Origin: a virus
Length of the DNA: 60,922 nt
Reading direction: 5' to 3' (one strand)
IMG/VR virus record: IMGVR_UViG_3300025141_015004
Coordinates: 1 to 60,922 of that record
In this document: positions 39,743 through 49,480 of the stretch, piece by piece
Numbering within the stretch: the stretch's first letter is position 1
Layout of the letters: each line of letters begins with the position of its first letter
Notes under the pieces: model-generated
Seen by the model: the letters and a program-made list of their open reading frames with translations, nothing else
The model's database searches: none
What the model was told of the DNA's origin: nothing
Made by a program: the position numbers and the translations under genes

Positions 39743-40023
39743 TGAGTTTCGAAGAGAAAATGAAAGATGCAGTAAATAACATCGAAAATGATCGCGCTGC
39801 GATCAATGCTGTGCTGACAGATGCTATGATTTACCTCAAGCAAAACGTTGAAAACCACAGAAGCACCGGACAAGTGGTCGCAAAGTATTTCGAAGCTTTG
39901 CAAAGATCAAATGATCAGTTGATTAAGATTCTTGCTCTCAAAGAAAGGAGAGAAAGAACCGAAACGGATGACATATCAGCAGATGAATTATATGATCTAA
40001 TTGACAAAAAAGAGAAGGAATAA
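39742..40023 (+). CDS. Small acidic helical protein after gp55
   Basis: 93 aa. MSFEEKMKDAVNNIENDRAA, then a long helix and an acidic end ADELYDLIDKKEKE. Equivalent short proteins follow gp55 in marine T4-like phages (from memory). The acidic-hydrophobic C-terminus could bind the sliding clamp, as gp33 and gp55 do; that is an inference. TAATG overlap with gp55. Confidence 0.6.
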   Translation: MSFEEKMKDAVNNIENDRAAINAVLTDAMIYLKQNVENHRSTGQVVAKYFEALQRSNDQLIKILALKERRERTETDDISADELYDLIDKKEKE

Positions 40024-40028
40024 GTTTA

Positions 40029-42281
40029 ATGGCGGACAAGGAACCACTTTCTGTTGATATTGATCACACAAAGGGAAAAAGTGAATTTGGTATAGAAAAA
40101 GATCCAAGATCAGATGCCGCCAGCACTCTTGGTCAGGCAATTGCGAAAACTTTAAAGCCCAAGGGAGTGTTAGCTGATAAAAAAGAGCATACTGCTATTG
40201 TCTTATCAAAGAACCTTAGTGGCGGCAAAGAGGGATACCATCTTTATGTGCCCATGGTTCACCAAACGAAAGACATGCCCCTCGCCCTAAAGTCAGCGGC
40301 ATCTCCACTTAAGGGCAAAGATAAAACAAACGCTTATAACGTAGAAGTTTTATCGAACTTCAATGATGGAACAAGCTATATGGATTCTGATGTTGGTGAG
40401 CTAAAAGAAGGGGATGCCGTAATCATAACATATTCCGATGTTGTTGGGGGTATACCCTCAAAGGGCCGCGTTAAAAAGAAAAAAAATCAAGCTCTTACTG
40501 CGGATCAAGCTACAAAGCTTTTTCAAGAAGGAGCTATTAACCCCGGAGGCGGACCCTTTGGTTCCTCAGTCGGTTCCTCCGCGGCCTCAAACTTAAAAAG
40601 AACGAGCGGAACTACTCCTTCTCCGGTAAAAATCACGAAGCAAAAATTGCTTGCCAGAAATAAAAAAATTCAGAAATCAAAAGAATCTCCTTGTAGGTCA
40701 ATATATCAAAATAGGCGGGATCTTGCAAAATATAATAACTATGAAGGAGACATGAGGGTTTTTAAATCAAAATGTGACGATTTCCAAAGTATGATGAAAC
40801 AGATGCAGCAGACAATAAACAGCGGTGTTGCAAAAAGTCTTCTAGATAAGAATGGCCTAGGCGATAATTTTAAAAGAATAATGTTAGAGGTGTTTGTTGG
40901 AGGGCCTTATCTTTATCAAGGAAAGGCGGAGTTTACCGGTGAATATGTATACGGAAGCGGATTTGCAAGAAATTCACAAGGCCAGAAAAATGCTCGAGCC
41001 TTAGCCGGCGGATATACAATGAAAGGGTATGGAGCATATTCGGAATACTGGAAGCAACAAGGAAATCTAAAAGAACATCCTCCACTTGGATGGAGGATGA
41101 CTGGCGCCTTCGATTGCTTGGCGCTTACTGTATATCTGGCACTTAAATCCGGATTCTTGGCTAATGTCTTAGAGAGGGATCTGCAAAAAACAAACTCTAA
41201 TTGCTGTGGCCCGGGCGATACTTATAGGCATACTCAAGCTTTTCAACTAGGAATAGAGCAATGGGCAGCAACCCCCGGGGCTAACGGAAATTATCTTAAC
41301 CCCTACGGGCATCAATTTACTTCTGCTGGAGACGGAGCAAAACTCTTGACATCTGGTAAGGGAAAGGGGTGGTATGCGGTTAATTATTTTAATGCCGGAG
41401 GCCATTCACAAAAAAATGCATATAAAAGAGGCCCGAGACAGGCTATGTGGCTTAAATACGAAGGCGGAACAGGACCCGGAAATATAATAAGATACGGATC
41501 TAAGGGCAATCGGAAAGTTAGATTACAGCTTATGTGGTCTCATGCATACGCAGACTATACTGGAGATTTTGATAAAATGCCGTCAACACCCCCGGCCGCG
41601 CCCCCTCAAAAACGATATCCACCCGGGGACTGCCGTGATCACAGAGGCCGGCCATACGACAAAGGCGGGTGCTACCGCCCGGGCACGGATCCAGCACCTT
41701 CAGATCTCTATCCTCTTGCGCAGTGGATCCCGGCCGCAGATGATACAAAAAGAGGTAGTCTGAATCCGTCCAGTGTTCGAAACATAGTGTTTCATACTAC
41801 CGGTGGCTCCGGGACTGATTACGGAGCAATTAAGTGGTTTCAATATGCAGAGCGCAGTTCGAAGACGTCAACACATTTTGTGATTAATTATAACGGACAG
41901 GTTACACAGATGCATGATTTAAATACTTTGACGATTCACGCTGCAAGGAATAATTCTACATCAATCGGTATTGAACATGTGGGGCCAGGCCGCGCCGCCC
42001 GCGCAGGGGGTCCACATCCCGGGCCGCCAAAAGACACTCCAAACGCAGCGTGGTGGGCTGGGACAGATGGAACTAGAATGTTGGAGGCATCAGCGAAGTT
42101 AGTAGCTTGGTTGTGTGACAAGTATAATATTCCGAGACAGAGAGCCATGGGCATTAGGAGCATGCGCCCTGCAACGAAGGGAATAGTTTTACACCGTGAA
42201 ATTTCTGGTCGGGGTGGTCATCATGATCCCGGTCCTTATTTCCCTTGGGATAGATATATACAAATGGTGAAAAATGCATAG
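40029..42281 (+). CDS. Baseplate hub/tail lysin with amidase_2 domain
   Basis: 750 aa. Residues 50-150 are beta-rich with EGDAVIITYSDVV and may be an OB-like hub domain. The middle (about 230-520) is Gly/Tyr-rich with YRHTQAFQLG. The C-terminal 170 residues form a T7-lysozyme/PGRP amidase: NIVFHTTGG (zinc His), STHFVINYNGQVTQMHD, STSIGIEHVG and GIVLHREISGRGGHHDPGPY. It would cut the N-acetylmuramoyl-L-Ala bond when the tail penetrates. This resembles T4 gp5 in place but with a different enzyme fold. Confidence 0.8.
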   Translation: MADKEPLSVDIDHTKGKSEFGIEKDPRSDAASTLGQAIAKTLKPKGVLADKKEHTAIVLSKNLSGGKEGYHLYVPMVHQTKDMPLALKSAASPLKGKDKTNAYNVEVLSNFNDGTSYMDSDVGELKEGDAVIITYSDVVGGIPSKGRVKKKKNQALTADQATKLFQEGAINPGGGPFGSSVGSSAASNLKRTSGTTPSPVKITKQKLLARNKKIQKSKESPCRSIYQNRRDLAKYNNYEGDMRVFKSKCDDFQSMMKQMQQTINSGVAKSLLDKNGLGDNFKRIMLEVFVGGPYLYQGKAEFTGEYVYGSGFARNSQGQKNARALAGGYTMKGYGAYSEYWKQQGNLKEHPPLGWRMTGAFDCLALTVYLALKSGFLANVLERDLQKTNSNCCGPGDTYRHTQAFQLGIEQWAATPGANGNYLNPYGHQFTSAGDGAKLLTSGKGKGWYAVNYFNAGGHSQKNAYKRGPRQAMWLKYEGGTGPGNIIRYGSKGNRKVRLQLMWSHAYADYTGDFDKMPSTPPAAPPQKRYPPGDCRDHRGRPYDKGGCYRPGTDPAPSDLYPLAQWIPAADDTKRGSLNPSSVRNIVFHTTGGSGTDYGAIKWFQYAERSSKTSTHFVINYNGQVTQMHDLNTLTIHAARNNSTSIGIEHVGPGRAARAGGPHPGPPKDTPNAAWWAGTDGTRMLEASAKLVAWLCDKYNIPRQRAMGIRSMRPATKGIVLHREISGRGGHHDPGPYFPWDRYIQMVKNA

Positions 42282-42328
42282 TAATAAAAAAGGATAAACA
42301 GCAGTAATTTAAGGAGATTTTGATAATA

Positions 42329-43315
42329 ATGCCTGATATTGATAAAAATATTAATGAAAATCGATTTAGCCTAGAGCAAAAATCTTCTATTGATTGGTTA
42401 TCCGAAGCAGATAAGAGATCAAAAATAGTTGGATTTGCAAACTCTTCTATGATAATCCCGCAGCCTTCCTTGATCGCATCCGGAATTGAAGCAATCTTTC
42501 CAGCATCCGGATTTGATCAAAGTAACGCACAAATTGTAATTGCCCGTGATCGACCCTCTTCTATATTTTCAGGATATGGGGGAAAGGGCCATCAAAAGTG
42601 TTCCACAATTGATATTGTAGCCGGCCGCGTTTCCGCAGTTTCTGCAACAACATTTGTTGAACCTAATGGTGAGGAGGTTGAATTTAGCGTTGATCCTAAT
42701 TTTGAAATGGACGCGGCAAGGATATATATTTCTGAGAAAACGGATATTGATAAGAATTTTAGGTTAAGAGAGCAGGAGCATCAGTTTGCTCCTAATTTAG
42801 AGGGGCGATCTGCTATTGGGATGAAAGCTGATGCAATTAGGATTATAGGGAATGAAGGTGTCAAAATTGTTACCGGGGTTTATAAGAAGAATTCAAGAGG
42901 CGGAAGCTTAACTAAAGCGGGAATTGAATTGGTCTGTTTAAATGGTAATGATGGAGTGTTTGCCGTACAGCCATTCGTTAAAGGGGATTCTTTAGTTAGT
43001 AGTTTGAATAAGCTTCAAAATCATATTTATAAATTAAATGCTTTGGTTATAGACTTTATAAAGAATCAGCAACAGCTAAATGTTTTAAACTCCAACCATA
43101 ACCACAATTCTCCTGCTCTTTTAACTCCAACTGGCCCACCGGCATTGGGTATTCCGGATCCATATCAAGCAATATTTAAATTTTCTAAAAAGAGTATCGA
43201 CAAAGTTCAAAAGAAATTGCAAAATAACTCAACCAATCTTGATAATTGGGAAAAAATATATTTGTCTCAAGATAGCAAAGATTGGCTTTTATCTAGATAT
43301 AACGGCACAAATTAA
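42329..43315 (+). CDS. Baseplate/tail-tip structural protein
   Basis: 328 aa from the ATG at 42329; a TTG at 42320 nearer the AAGGAG is possible. MKADAIRIIGNEGVKIVTG and GIELVCLNGNDGVFAVQPF, then VKGDSLVSSLNKL, match baseplate proteins of large marine phages (from memory). NSNHNHNSP is a His-rich strand that may bind metal in a spike tip. It lies between the amidase hub and the giant structural gene. Confidence 0.65.
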   Translation: MPDIDKNINENRFSLEQKSSIDWLSEADKRSKIVGFANSSMIIPQPSLIASGIEAIFPASGFDQSNAQIVIARDRPSSIFSGYGGKGHQKCSTIDIVAGRVSAVSATTFVEPNGEEVEFSVDPNFEMDAARIYISEKTDIDKNFRLREQEHQFAPNLEGRSAIGMKADAIRIIGNEGVKIVTGVYKKNSRGGSLTKAGIELVCLNGNDGVFAVQPFVKGDSLVSSLNKLQNHIYKLNALVIDFIKNQQQLNVLNSNHNHNSPALLTPTGPPALGIPDPYQAIFKFSKKSIDKVQKKLQNNSTNLDNWEKIYLSQDSKDWLLSRYNGTN

Positions 43316-43326
43316 GGAATTTAGTG

Positions 43327-46300
43327 ATGGCAGAGCTTACTAAAAAAGAGAAAGAAGACGTCTATAATGCCCGGGCCGCTGTAGAAAATATAAAATTAAT
43401 TCAAGGCGCCCAAATAGCCGCCGGCCCTCATAATAAGGCTGCGCCGGCTCTTAAAGCCGCAGCCGAGGGCGCCTTATCTGATATGATGAGCGTTTCTGCG
43501 TTTAGCCATTTAGTTAATCTTTTGTCTAGTGATATAAGCGTCCAAGAAGTATACAAATCGACCGTTAAAGCTCACCTTGTATTTTTACAATCCAGAGAGC
43601 AAAAAGATCCACAAAAAACTCTCGTCCAAAGACATGTCCACAAAAAAGATCCCGTCAAAAATCCAAAAGAAAGAAAGATTTTAAAAAAGGTTGAAAAACA
43701 AAAAATAAAATCTGATAATAAATTATACAAAACTCCTTCTGAAATATTTTCTGATTTTTCTATTCGTAATGATGAGCAAATCACAAATGCGATATTTGAT
43801 TTCGAAACTAGGTGGAAGAATAATAATCAAAAAGTTGGTAACGTATTTGTATCAAACTACGGGGATCTTAAAAAGGATTTTGAAAAAACTTTAAACGAAA
43901 TTAAATCTCCGTATATGAAGATAGCAAAATATTACAATAATTATGCTACAAAATTTGGATTTGCCGAACTTGTTCAAAACAGTTTAAATTGTTTAATTCA
44001 AAATACACCGTTATCAGTTGTTAAAGCTGCGTATGACGAGGCGCAAAAAGAAATTGACGATTTCTTGAAAGATGCTGATACAGTTGTTACAGAATCTTTA
44101 AATATAATTGATAAGTCAATCGGAATTGCTGAGGAAGTCTACGATACCACTCGAGAGATAAAAAAAGAATTTAAAGATTACAAAGTCAGCCTTAAGGATA
44201 TCGACATACCAACGACTCAGGATATAATTCGGAATAAACTGAGGAAACTATTTCTAGATGTTCTTCTTCCGATGATTACATCACAAATTGCAAATATTTT
44301 AAATATTATTCTTGATAATGCATGCGGAGATACAACGTCCGGGGATGTATCATCTGATTCTCCTCCGGGCTCTGTGGATATATCAGATATTATTGACGAG
44401 TCATCTTTTGTAAATCAGCTTAAGAATATTTATGGCGTTGGGCCTGAAACGCTGCCTGAATACTCATCGGCTTTGACTGATATATCTGGCTTTCTAACTC
44501 CTCGAGAGATTTGTGAGTTGTTTAATGGCGAAGCATCTGAAACGACTTTGGAATTGGTAAGTAACTTCATATCAATTTTTTATAAAAAAATAGCTTTGAG
44601 AATGAACACAAAACAGAGAATTGTCTCCTTTTTTATTTTGATGGGGCAATTATCTGCTAAAGATTTTTGCAAACAAATAGATTTAAATACTATAAATAAT
44701 GAATTCTGCACCGGTACTGATGAATATTCAACTAGTTTGAGAGCATGTCTTTTAAAAAGAAATCCCGATTTAGCCACAGAAACCAGACAAAAATATTTAG
44801 ATAAAAAGAAACAACAAATAAAGGCCGCATTAAAGATCTCTTATTATCCTCTTGATATGAGAACAGATGTGATCGAGCTTAATAAAGTTTTTGAAAATAT
44901 AGAAAAAGAGCAAACTTTGGCCCCTCTTTTGGAAATCGCAGACGAATTTAAAAGCAAATATAAAGAATCTTTAAAAAATATGTCATCTAATTTTGTTGCA
45001 AATTATGAGGTTTTAATAGAAAAAGAATCTTTTATCTCGAATGTCTTGGGGAGGATAAAGTCTGCCGGCACCACATTACCTGAAGGGATAGAGGACTCTC
45101 TTAAAACCATTCCACTTTTGGTTTCCAAGCATGAAAAGCAAATTTTTCCGGAAATTGTGCCTGCTTTGTTTTTGACAAGAAGAAATGTAAATGGAACTTA
45201 TCCAACGAACAAATATGAAATCAAAAAGACGTTTAGCACTTATCATCCTGCTTTGGATGGTTACAAAAATTTTATAAAAAGTTTATTAAGTTTAGATGCT
45301 GCAGATATTAGCATCAATAAAGATAAATTACCTTATAGTTCTCAAATTATAGCACCGTATTATACAAAAGTGCTATCTCATGAATATTGGAACCTTAACC
45401 GGACTGCCAATAATCTTTTAAAAACGGAACAAGATATGTTGTCTAAGGGAGATTTTATCTGGACTTCAGGGTTCACGGGTGACACTCCGGATACCAAGGT
45501 AACAAAAAATGCTAAGATACATAATTTTAATATTTCTGTGAATTCATCTGCTGCAGCAGGCATCCTTCAACAGCCTTACGAAGACTATATAAAAAATATT
45601 ACGGGCAATAATGATAAAATTTTCTTGAAAAATAAGGATCTGACTTTTGAGAGTTATGTCGCATCCACTTATAATGAATTAGCAAATATTTGTACAAATA
45701 GTATTTTCGCTAAAAAAATATCTGTGGGACCGGCATCAAACAATGATAGCGGAAAAATGTCCGGCATAGAATTGATGCAGTTGTCTCCGGAGCAACGCGC
45801 TGCATGTATTGAAGGATTAGACCTTAATTTTGATCTTATCAACTTTGATAATATTGCTAGGCAAATAGCCAATATTAATATTTTAGGATTTAATCCAAAC
45901 TTAAATGATGAAGATGAAGGACGAGAAAAATTCTTTAATAATCTAATGATATTTAAAAGCCAAATTTTAGATTTTGTGATAAAATCGATTTTTGTTTTTT
46001 CTGAGTTTAATTTTGAAGAAAATGAAATTGACGACACCATGGTTGATTTTGTTTATTTAGAATTTTTTAGAGGCTTGTTAGAAAAAGATAGTGAACTTAA
46101 AGAAGAGAGCGATGAATTTTTAAATTTAGACACGCAAGCACAAACGACGTTTATCGAAGATATAAGATGGTCAGAGTTTAAGGGCATAAAATCAGTTAAT
46201 ATAAGCGCTACTCTTCCGCAAGGAGGAGATCAATCAAAATTTGATGATATGATCGTGGATATTACTGGTGCAAAAAATATGGCCCCAATCCCGGGAAACC

Positions 46301-49098
46301 CGTCCGACGTCGCAAAACAAATTAGTTTGACATATAATGTTGCAAACACATTGCGTTATTTTGGTTCTGGTAAAAATGAAGGTAGCTTTTGCGAGGCAAT
46401 AAGAACATTAATTCGAAAAGAAATATCGAATATGTCGAAGGCTTTGAAAGATATAATCTACACAGATTTGCAAAAACAATCAAAAATATTTAACCTAGAA
46501 GACAGGTTCATCGAGAAGAAATTAAATATACTTTCAATTGCTGAACAAAAAACTCGTGGTTTTACTAACATGCAAGGGGATTGGATTGACTCCACAATAA
46601 GAAAAATGATTGGGGAAGTGATGTCATATGATCATCCTTATTTCGAAACAACAAAACGTGGAGATACGTATGCTGAAGAAAGATTAGCCTTTGCTATTCA
46701 GTCTCAAATGGGCGGAGAATCTTTCTTTTTTACGAGATTTTCCAACTCCACCGGCTTTTTCCCAGAGAGGGGACAAAAAACAGTAGATATTGAAGTTATA
46801 TCATGTTTCTTTGATAAGTCTTGGGAAAAGTCCGAAGCCGTACCAGATTCTAAATCTTTGTCCCTATCAGGATTTAACTCTTATAAGATCGACGAAGAAG
46901 CCATCGCCAATAAGATTTTTAAATTGGATCCCACGAAGAAACATTATTTAGCAGTACACACCGACGCCGACTTTAGAAAATTTACACAACAAGACGTTAT
47001 CGGTTATTCAAAAAGAAGCGCGGCCGGGGGGTTAATAGGCCCGGGAGCCCTTGGTCTTTACGATGCGCTTCAATTTTCCGGACCAAATACAACTACAGCC
47101 AATCTTACGTCAGAAAACGTAATCCATATATTATTTAATAATGCTTATTGGGTAAAACAAGGCAGTAAAGAAGGAGATCCCTCCAGAATTGCCTCGGGCA
47201 CTCGGGCACTTCAAAATCGTTCCCCCTACCTAGTTGTGGAAATAGAAAATTATTTTAATATGACAATCGCATATCAGTGGGCCGGGTATAATACTCCCTT
47301 AACTGGCTGGTTAAAGCAAAACCCAGCGCTCCAAACTAAAAATGGCCTTGGACGTCCCCATTATGAGCTGATGTTAGAAATACTCGATGCAGCAAGAAAA
47401 TATGTTAATAAGAATAAGGGAAAAGGAGGCGGCAGCCCATTTGTAGAATTCCTTCCCGGCGGACAATCTCAACTAGTTGGAATGAAAATGGTGGATCCTC
47501 CCGCTTTAACAAAAACAAGAACTGAATTAGGATATACACAGCAGGAATATGATGCAGTCAAGAAAGGTGGATACAGTTATTTATATGAACCTCCTTCAGC
47601 CGGCCCCTATAATAAAGATCATACTGGATTTAGAAGATTTTCTACTAGAAATTATCCTTTTTCGGCTTTATCTCAGCTTTTTCAGAGAACAAAATGGCTT
47701 ATTGATGACTCCAAACATGGGACGATACAGCAGAAATCACCACTTGTAGACAGTCAAATGACTAATCGCTCTTTAATACAGGAAAAATATGTTAAAAATA
47801 GTTATATCTTGGATATTATAAAAAATGCCAAACAAAGAATCACACCAGATTCTGTATCTTTAATAGATGATTGGAGATATAGATGGGTAAATTATAAAAC
47901 ATCTCCAATTGCGAAGTTTAAAGTTAATATTGATAACTACAGTGCTTTTAAAACAAATTTTAAAAAAGAACATGGTAGGGACGCAACTGATGACGATTAT
48001 TTGAATATTTGCCTTAAGCCAAAAATAATAGAGGAATTCAAAAAACAGCCTGTTATTCCAAAAGAATTATATAAATCAACTTTCCCTCTTAAGGGCATGA
48101 TTTCTCATGTTGCTTGCAATTTAAACAATTATATTGAATATATTAACAACGTTGAGCCTAAATTAGGGCTCGAGTCTATGCCCAAAAGAATTGTAACTGT
48201 TCGTTCTTTGGATGATTTTTCTCTTTTTAATAATAATCTATTAACTGATCCTCGAAAAGTAGGTATACCCATCATCCCGGGCCTGAGTGGAGCAGGAATA
48301 GTAAGTGGGGCAGGTTTAAGCGCATCTCAGATTCAGGGTATTGCTAGTGCAAACGCCAATTTATCAGCATTAGATATAATTATGATGTCAAAGACATTTA
48401 GTTTTGCAATCTATTTTATTAAAACTGCAATAAAGCAATATTTGTCTATTATGGAACAGCAAGATATGAATCTCAAGATTTCAAAATCCATGGCAGATGC
48501 AATTGGAACTGTGGTGAGGAATATATATACAGCATCGCAGAGCATATCTGCTTCTGCGAACAAGTTAGGAAGTATTTTCGGCGCAGATACACAGGGAAAG
48601 GGAATCCCTTCGCAATCTGAATTAATGTCTCAATTTAGGGGAATGAAGCTTCTTTTTAATCCTCCGGTATTTCCTTTTGCTATTGGTAATGCTTTCTGGC
48701 TCTGGCCGAGTTCCTTTCCGCAGTGGATTGCTTATTTAATACTTGAGCCTGTTTTAATAGCGATAGAAATGAGCGAAGATGCTGGATTATTGGAACAGCT
48801 AAGAGCGGCCTTGTTTGCAGACGATAAAGACAATTCATTATCCGCGCCAAAAGAAAATCTCGAGAAGGCGCAAAAATTAGCAGAAGATAATGCAGCGAAA
48901 AGCAATCCGATTCAAAAAACAAAAGACGGAGAAACTTTCCAAGAAACTCTAGGTGGTGAATATTTATTACCAGATGGAAGAGAATATGTTGGAAAATATC
49001 ATACTCATGCAGATGGTACGGTAATGACTGACGAGGCACACAAGTGTGGTAGCTCAATTATATTAACACCGGTTTACAAAAGGGATGATTTAGAATAA
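43327..49098 (+). CDS. Giant baseplate/tail structural protein
   Basis: 1923 aa; the ATG at 43327 is preferred over a GTG one codon earlier. There are no enzyme motifs. Residues 150-320 are coiled coil (EIDDFLKDADTVVTESLNII). The C-terminal end LPDGREYVGKYHTHADGTVM followed by TDEAHK resembles a short motif shared by the C-termini of several marine-phage tail proteins (from memory). Its place between the amidase hub and gp25 suggests a large hub or wedge component. No close T4 counterpart is recognisable. Confidence 0.7.
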   Translation: MAELTKKEKEDVYNARAAVENIKLIQGAQIAAGPHNKAAPALKAAAEGALSDMMSVSAFSHLVNLLSSDISVQEVYKSTVKAHLVFLQSREQKDPQKTLVQRHVHKKDPVKNPKERKILKKVEKQKIKSDNKLYKTPSEIFSDFSIRNDEQITNAIFDFETRWKNNNQKVGNVFVSNYGDLKKDFEKTLNEIKSPYMKIAKYYNNYATKFGFAELVQNSLNCLIQNTPLSVVKAAYDEAQKEIDDFLKDADTVVTESLNIIDKSIGIAEEVYDTTREIKKEFKDYKVSLKDIDIPTTQDIIRNKLRKLFLDVLLPMITSQIANILNIILDNACGDTTSGDVSSDSPPGSVDISDIIDESSFVNQLKNIYGVGPETLPEYSSALTDISGFLTPREICELFNGEASETTLELVSNFISIFYKKIALRMNTKQRIVSFFILMGQLSAKDFCKQIDLNTINNEFCTGTDEYSTSLRACLLKRNPDLATETRQKYLDKKKQQIKAALKISYYPLDMRTDVIELNKVFENIEKEQTLAPLLEIADEFKSKYKESLKNMSSNFVANYEVLIEKESFISNVLGRIKSAGTTLPEGIEDSLKTIPLLVSKHEKQIFPEIVPALFLTRRNVNGTYPTNKYEIKKTFSTYHPALDGYKNFIKSLLSLDAADISINKDKLPYSSQIIAPYYTKVLSHEYWNLNRTANNLLKTEQDMLSKGDFIWTSGFTGDTPDTKVTKNAKIHNFNISVNSSAAAGILQQPYEDYIKNITGNNDKIFLKNKDLTFESYVASTYNELANICTNSIFAKKISVGPASNNDSGKMSGIELMQLSPEQRAACIEGLDLNFDLINFDNIARQIANINILGFNPNLNDEDEGREKFFNNLMIFKSQILDFVIKSIFVFSEFNFEENEIDDTMVDFVYLEFFRGLLEKDSELKEESDEFLNLDTQAQTTFIEDIRWSEFKGIKSVNISATLPQGGDQSKFDDMIVDITGAKNMAPIPGNPSDVAKQISLTYNVANTLRYFGSGKNEGSFCEAIRTLIRKEISNMSKALKDIIYTDLQKQSKIFNLEDRFIEKKLNILSIAEQKTRGFTNMQGDWIDSTIRKMIGEVMSYDHPYFETTKRGDTYAEERLAFAIQSQMGGESFFFTRFSNSTGFFPERGQKTVDIEVISCFFDKSWEKSEAVPDSKSLSLSGFNSYKIDEEAIANKIFKLDPTKKHYLAVHTDADFRKFTQQDVIGYSKRSAAGGLIGPGALGLYDALQFSGPNTTTANLTSENVIHILFNNAYWVKQGSKEGDPSRIASGTRALQNRSPYLVVEIENYFNMTIAYQWAGYNTPLTGWLKQNPALQTKNGLGRPHYELMLEILDAARKYVNKNKGKGGGSPFVEFLPGGQSQLVGMKMVDPPALTKTRTELGYTQQEYDAVKKGGYSYLYEPPSAGPYNKDHTGFRRFSTRNYPFSALSQLFQRTKWLIDDSKHGTIQQKSPLVDSQMTNRSLIQEKYVKNSYILDIIKNAKQRITPDSVSLIDDWRYRWVNYKTSPIAKFKVNIDNYSAFKTNFKKEHGRDATDDDYLNICLKPKIIEEFKKQPVIPKELYKSTFPLKGMISHVACNLNNYIEYINNVEPKLGLESMPKRIVTVRSLDDFSLFNNNLLTDPRKVGIPIIPGLSGAGIVSGAGLSASQIQGIASANANLSALDIIMMSKTFSFAIYFIKTAIKQYLSIMEQQDMNLKISKSMADAIGTVVRNIYTASQSISASANKLGSIFGADTQGKGIPSQSELMSQFRGMKLLFNPPVFPFAIGNAFWLWPSSFPQWIAYLILEPVLIAIEMSEDAGLLEQLRAALFADDKDNSLSAPKENLEKAQKLAEDNAAKSNPIQKTKDGETFQETLGGEYLLPDGREYVGKYHTHADGTVMTDEAHKCGSSIILTPVYKRDDLE

Positions 49099-49466
49099 TG
49101 GCAAAGTTAACTCCCAAATTACCATTATCTCCAGATAAAACTCAACCCGGATTTGAACACATTACCGTTCTTCGCGAGCTTATAAAGCAAAATATGAAAA
49201 TGGTTATTCTCACAAATCCGGGAGAAAGAGTGATGATGCCGGAGTTTGGAGTTGGCATAACAGGGCTGTTATTCGAAAATATATCTGATCTAGATAGAAT
49301 GTCTTTTTATGAAGGGAAGATAATGGAACAAGTTAGCGAACATTTGCCTTACGTAGAAATAATAGAGATAGATTTTGACGAAAGTGAAATTGATTCTAAT
49401 AAGTTATCAGTTAAAATTGTGTATTCTATACCGACTTTGGATGAGGAAGATGTGTTGTATATATAA
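49098..49466 (+). CDS. 25: Baseplate wedge protein, T4 gp25-like (GPW/gp25 family)
   Basis: 122 aa, a normal gp25 length. ELIKQNMKMVILTNPGERVM then PEFGVGITGLLFEN is the core of the GPW/gp25 fold (the PG-R-x-x-x-P-x-x-G-x-x-x-x-x-L-F pattern). gp25 joins the baseplate wedge and the sheath initiator. TAATG overlap with the giant gene, and the gp6-like gene follows after 14 nt. Confidence 0.9.
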   Translation: MAKLTPKLPLSPDKTQPGFEHITVLRELIKQNMKMVILTNPGERVMMPEFGVGITGLLFENISDLDRMSFYEGKIMEQVSEHLPYVEIIEIDFDESEIDSNKLSVKIVYSIPTLDEEDVLYI

Positions 49467-49480
49467 GAAGGATTCATTAA

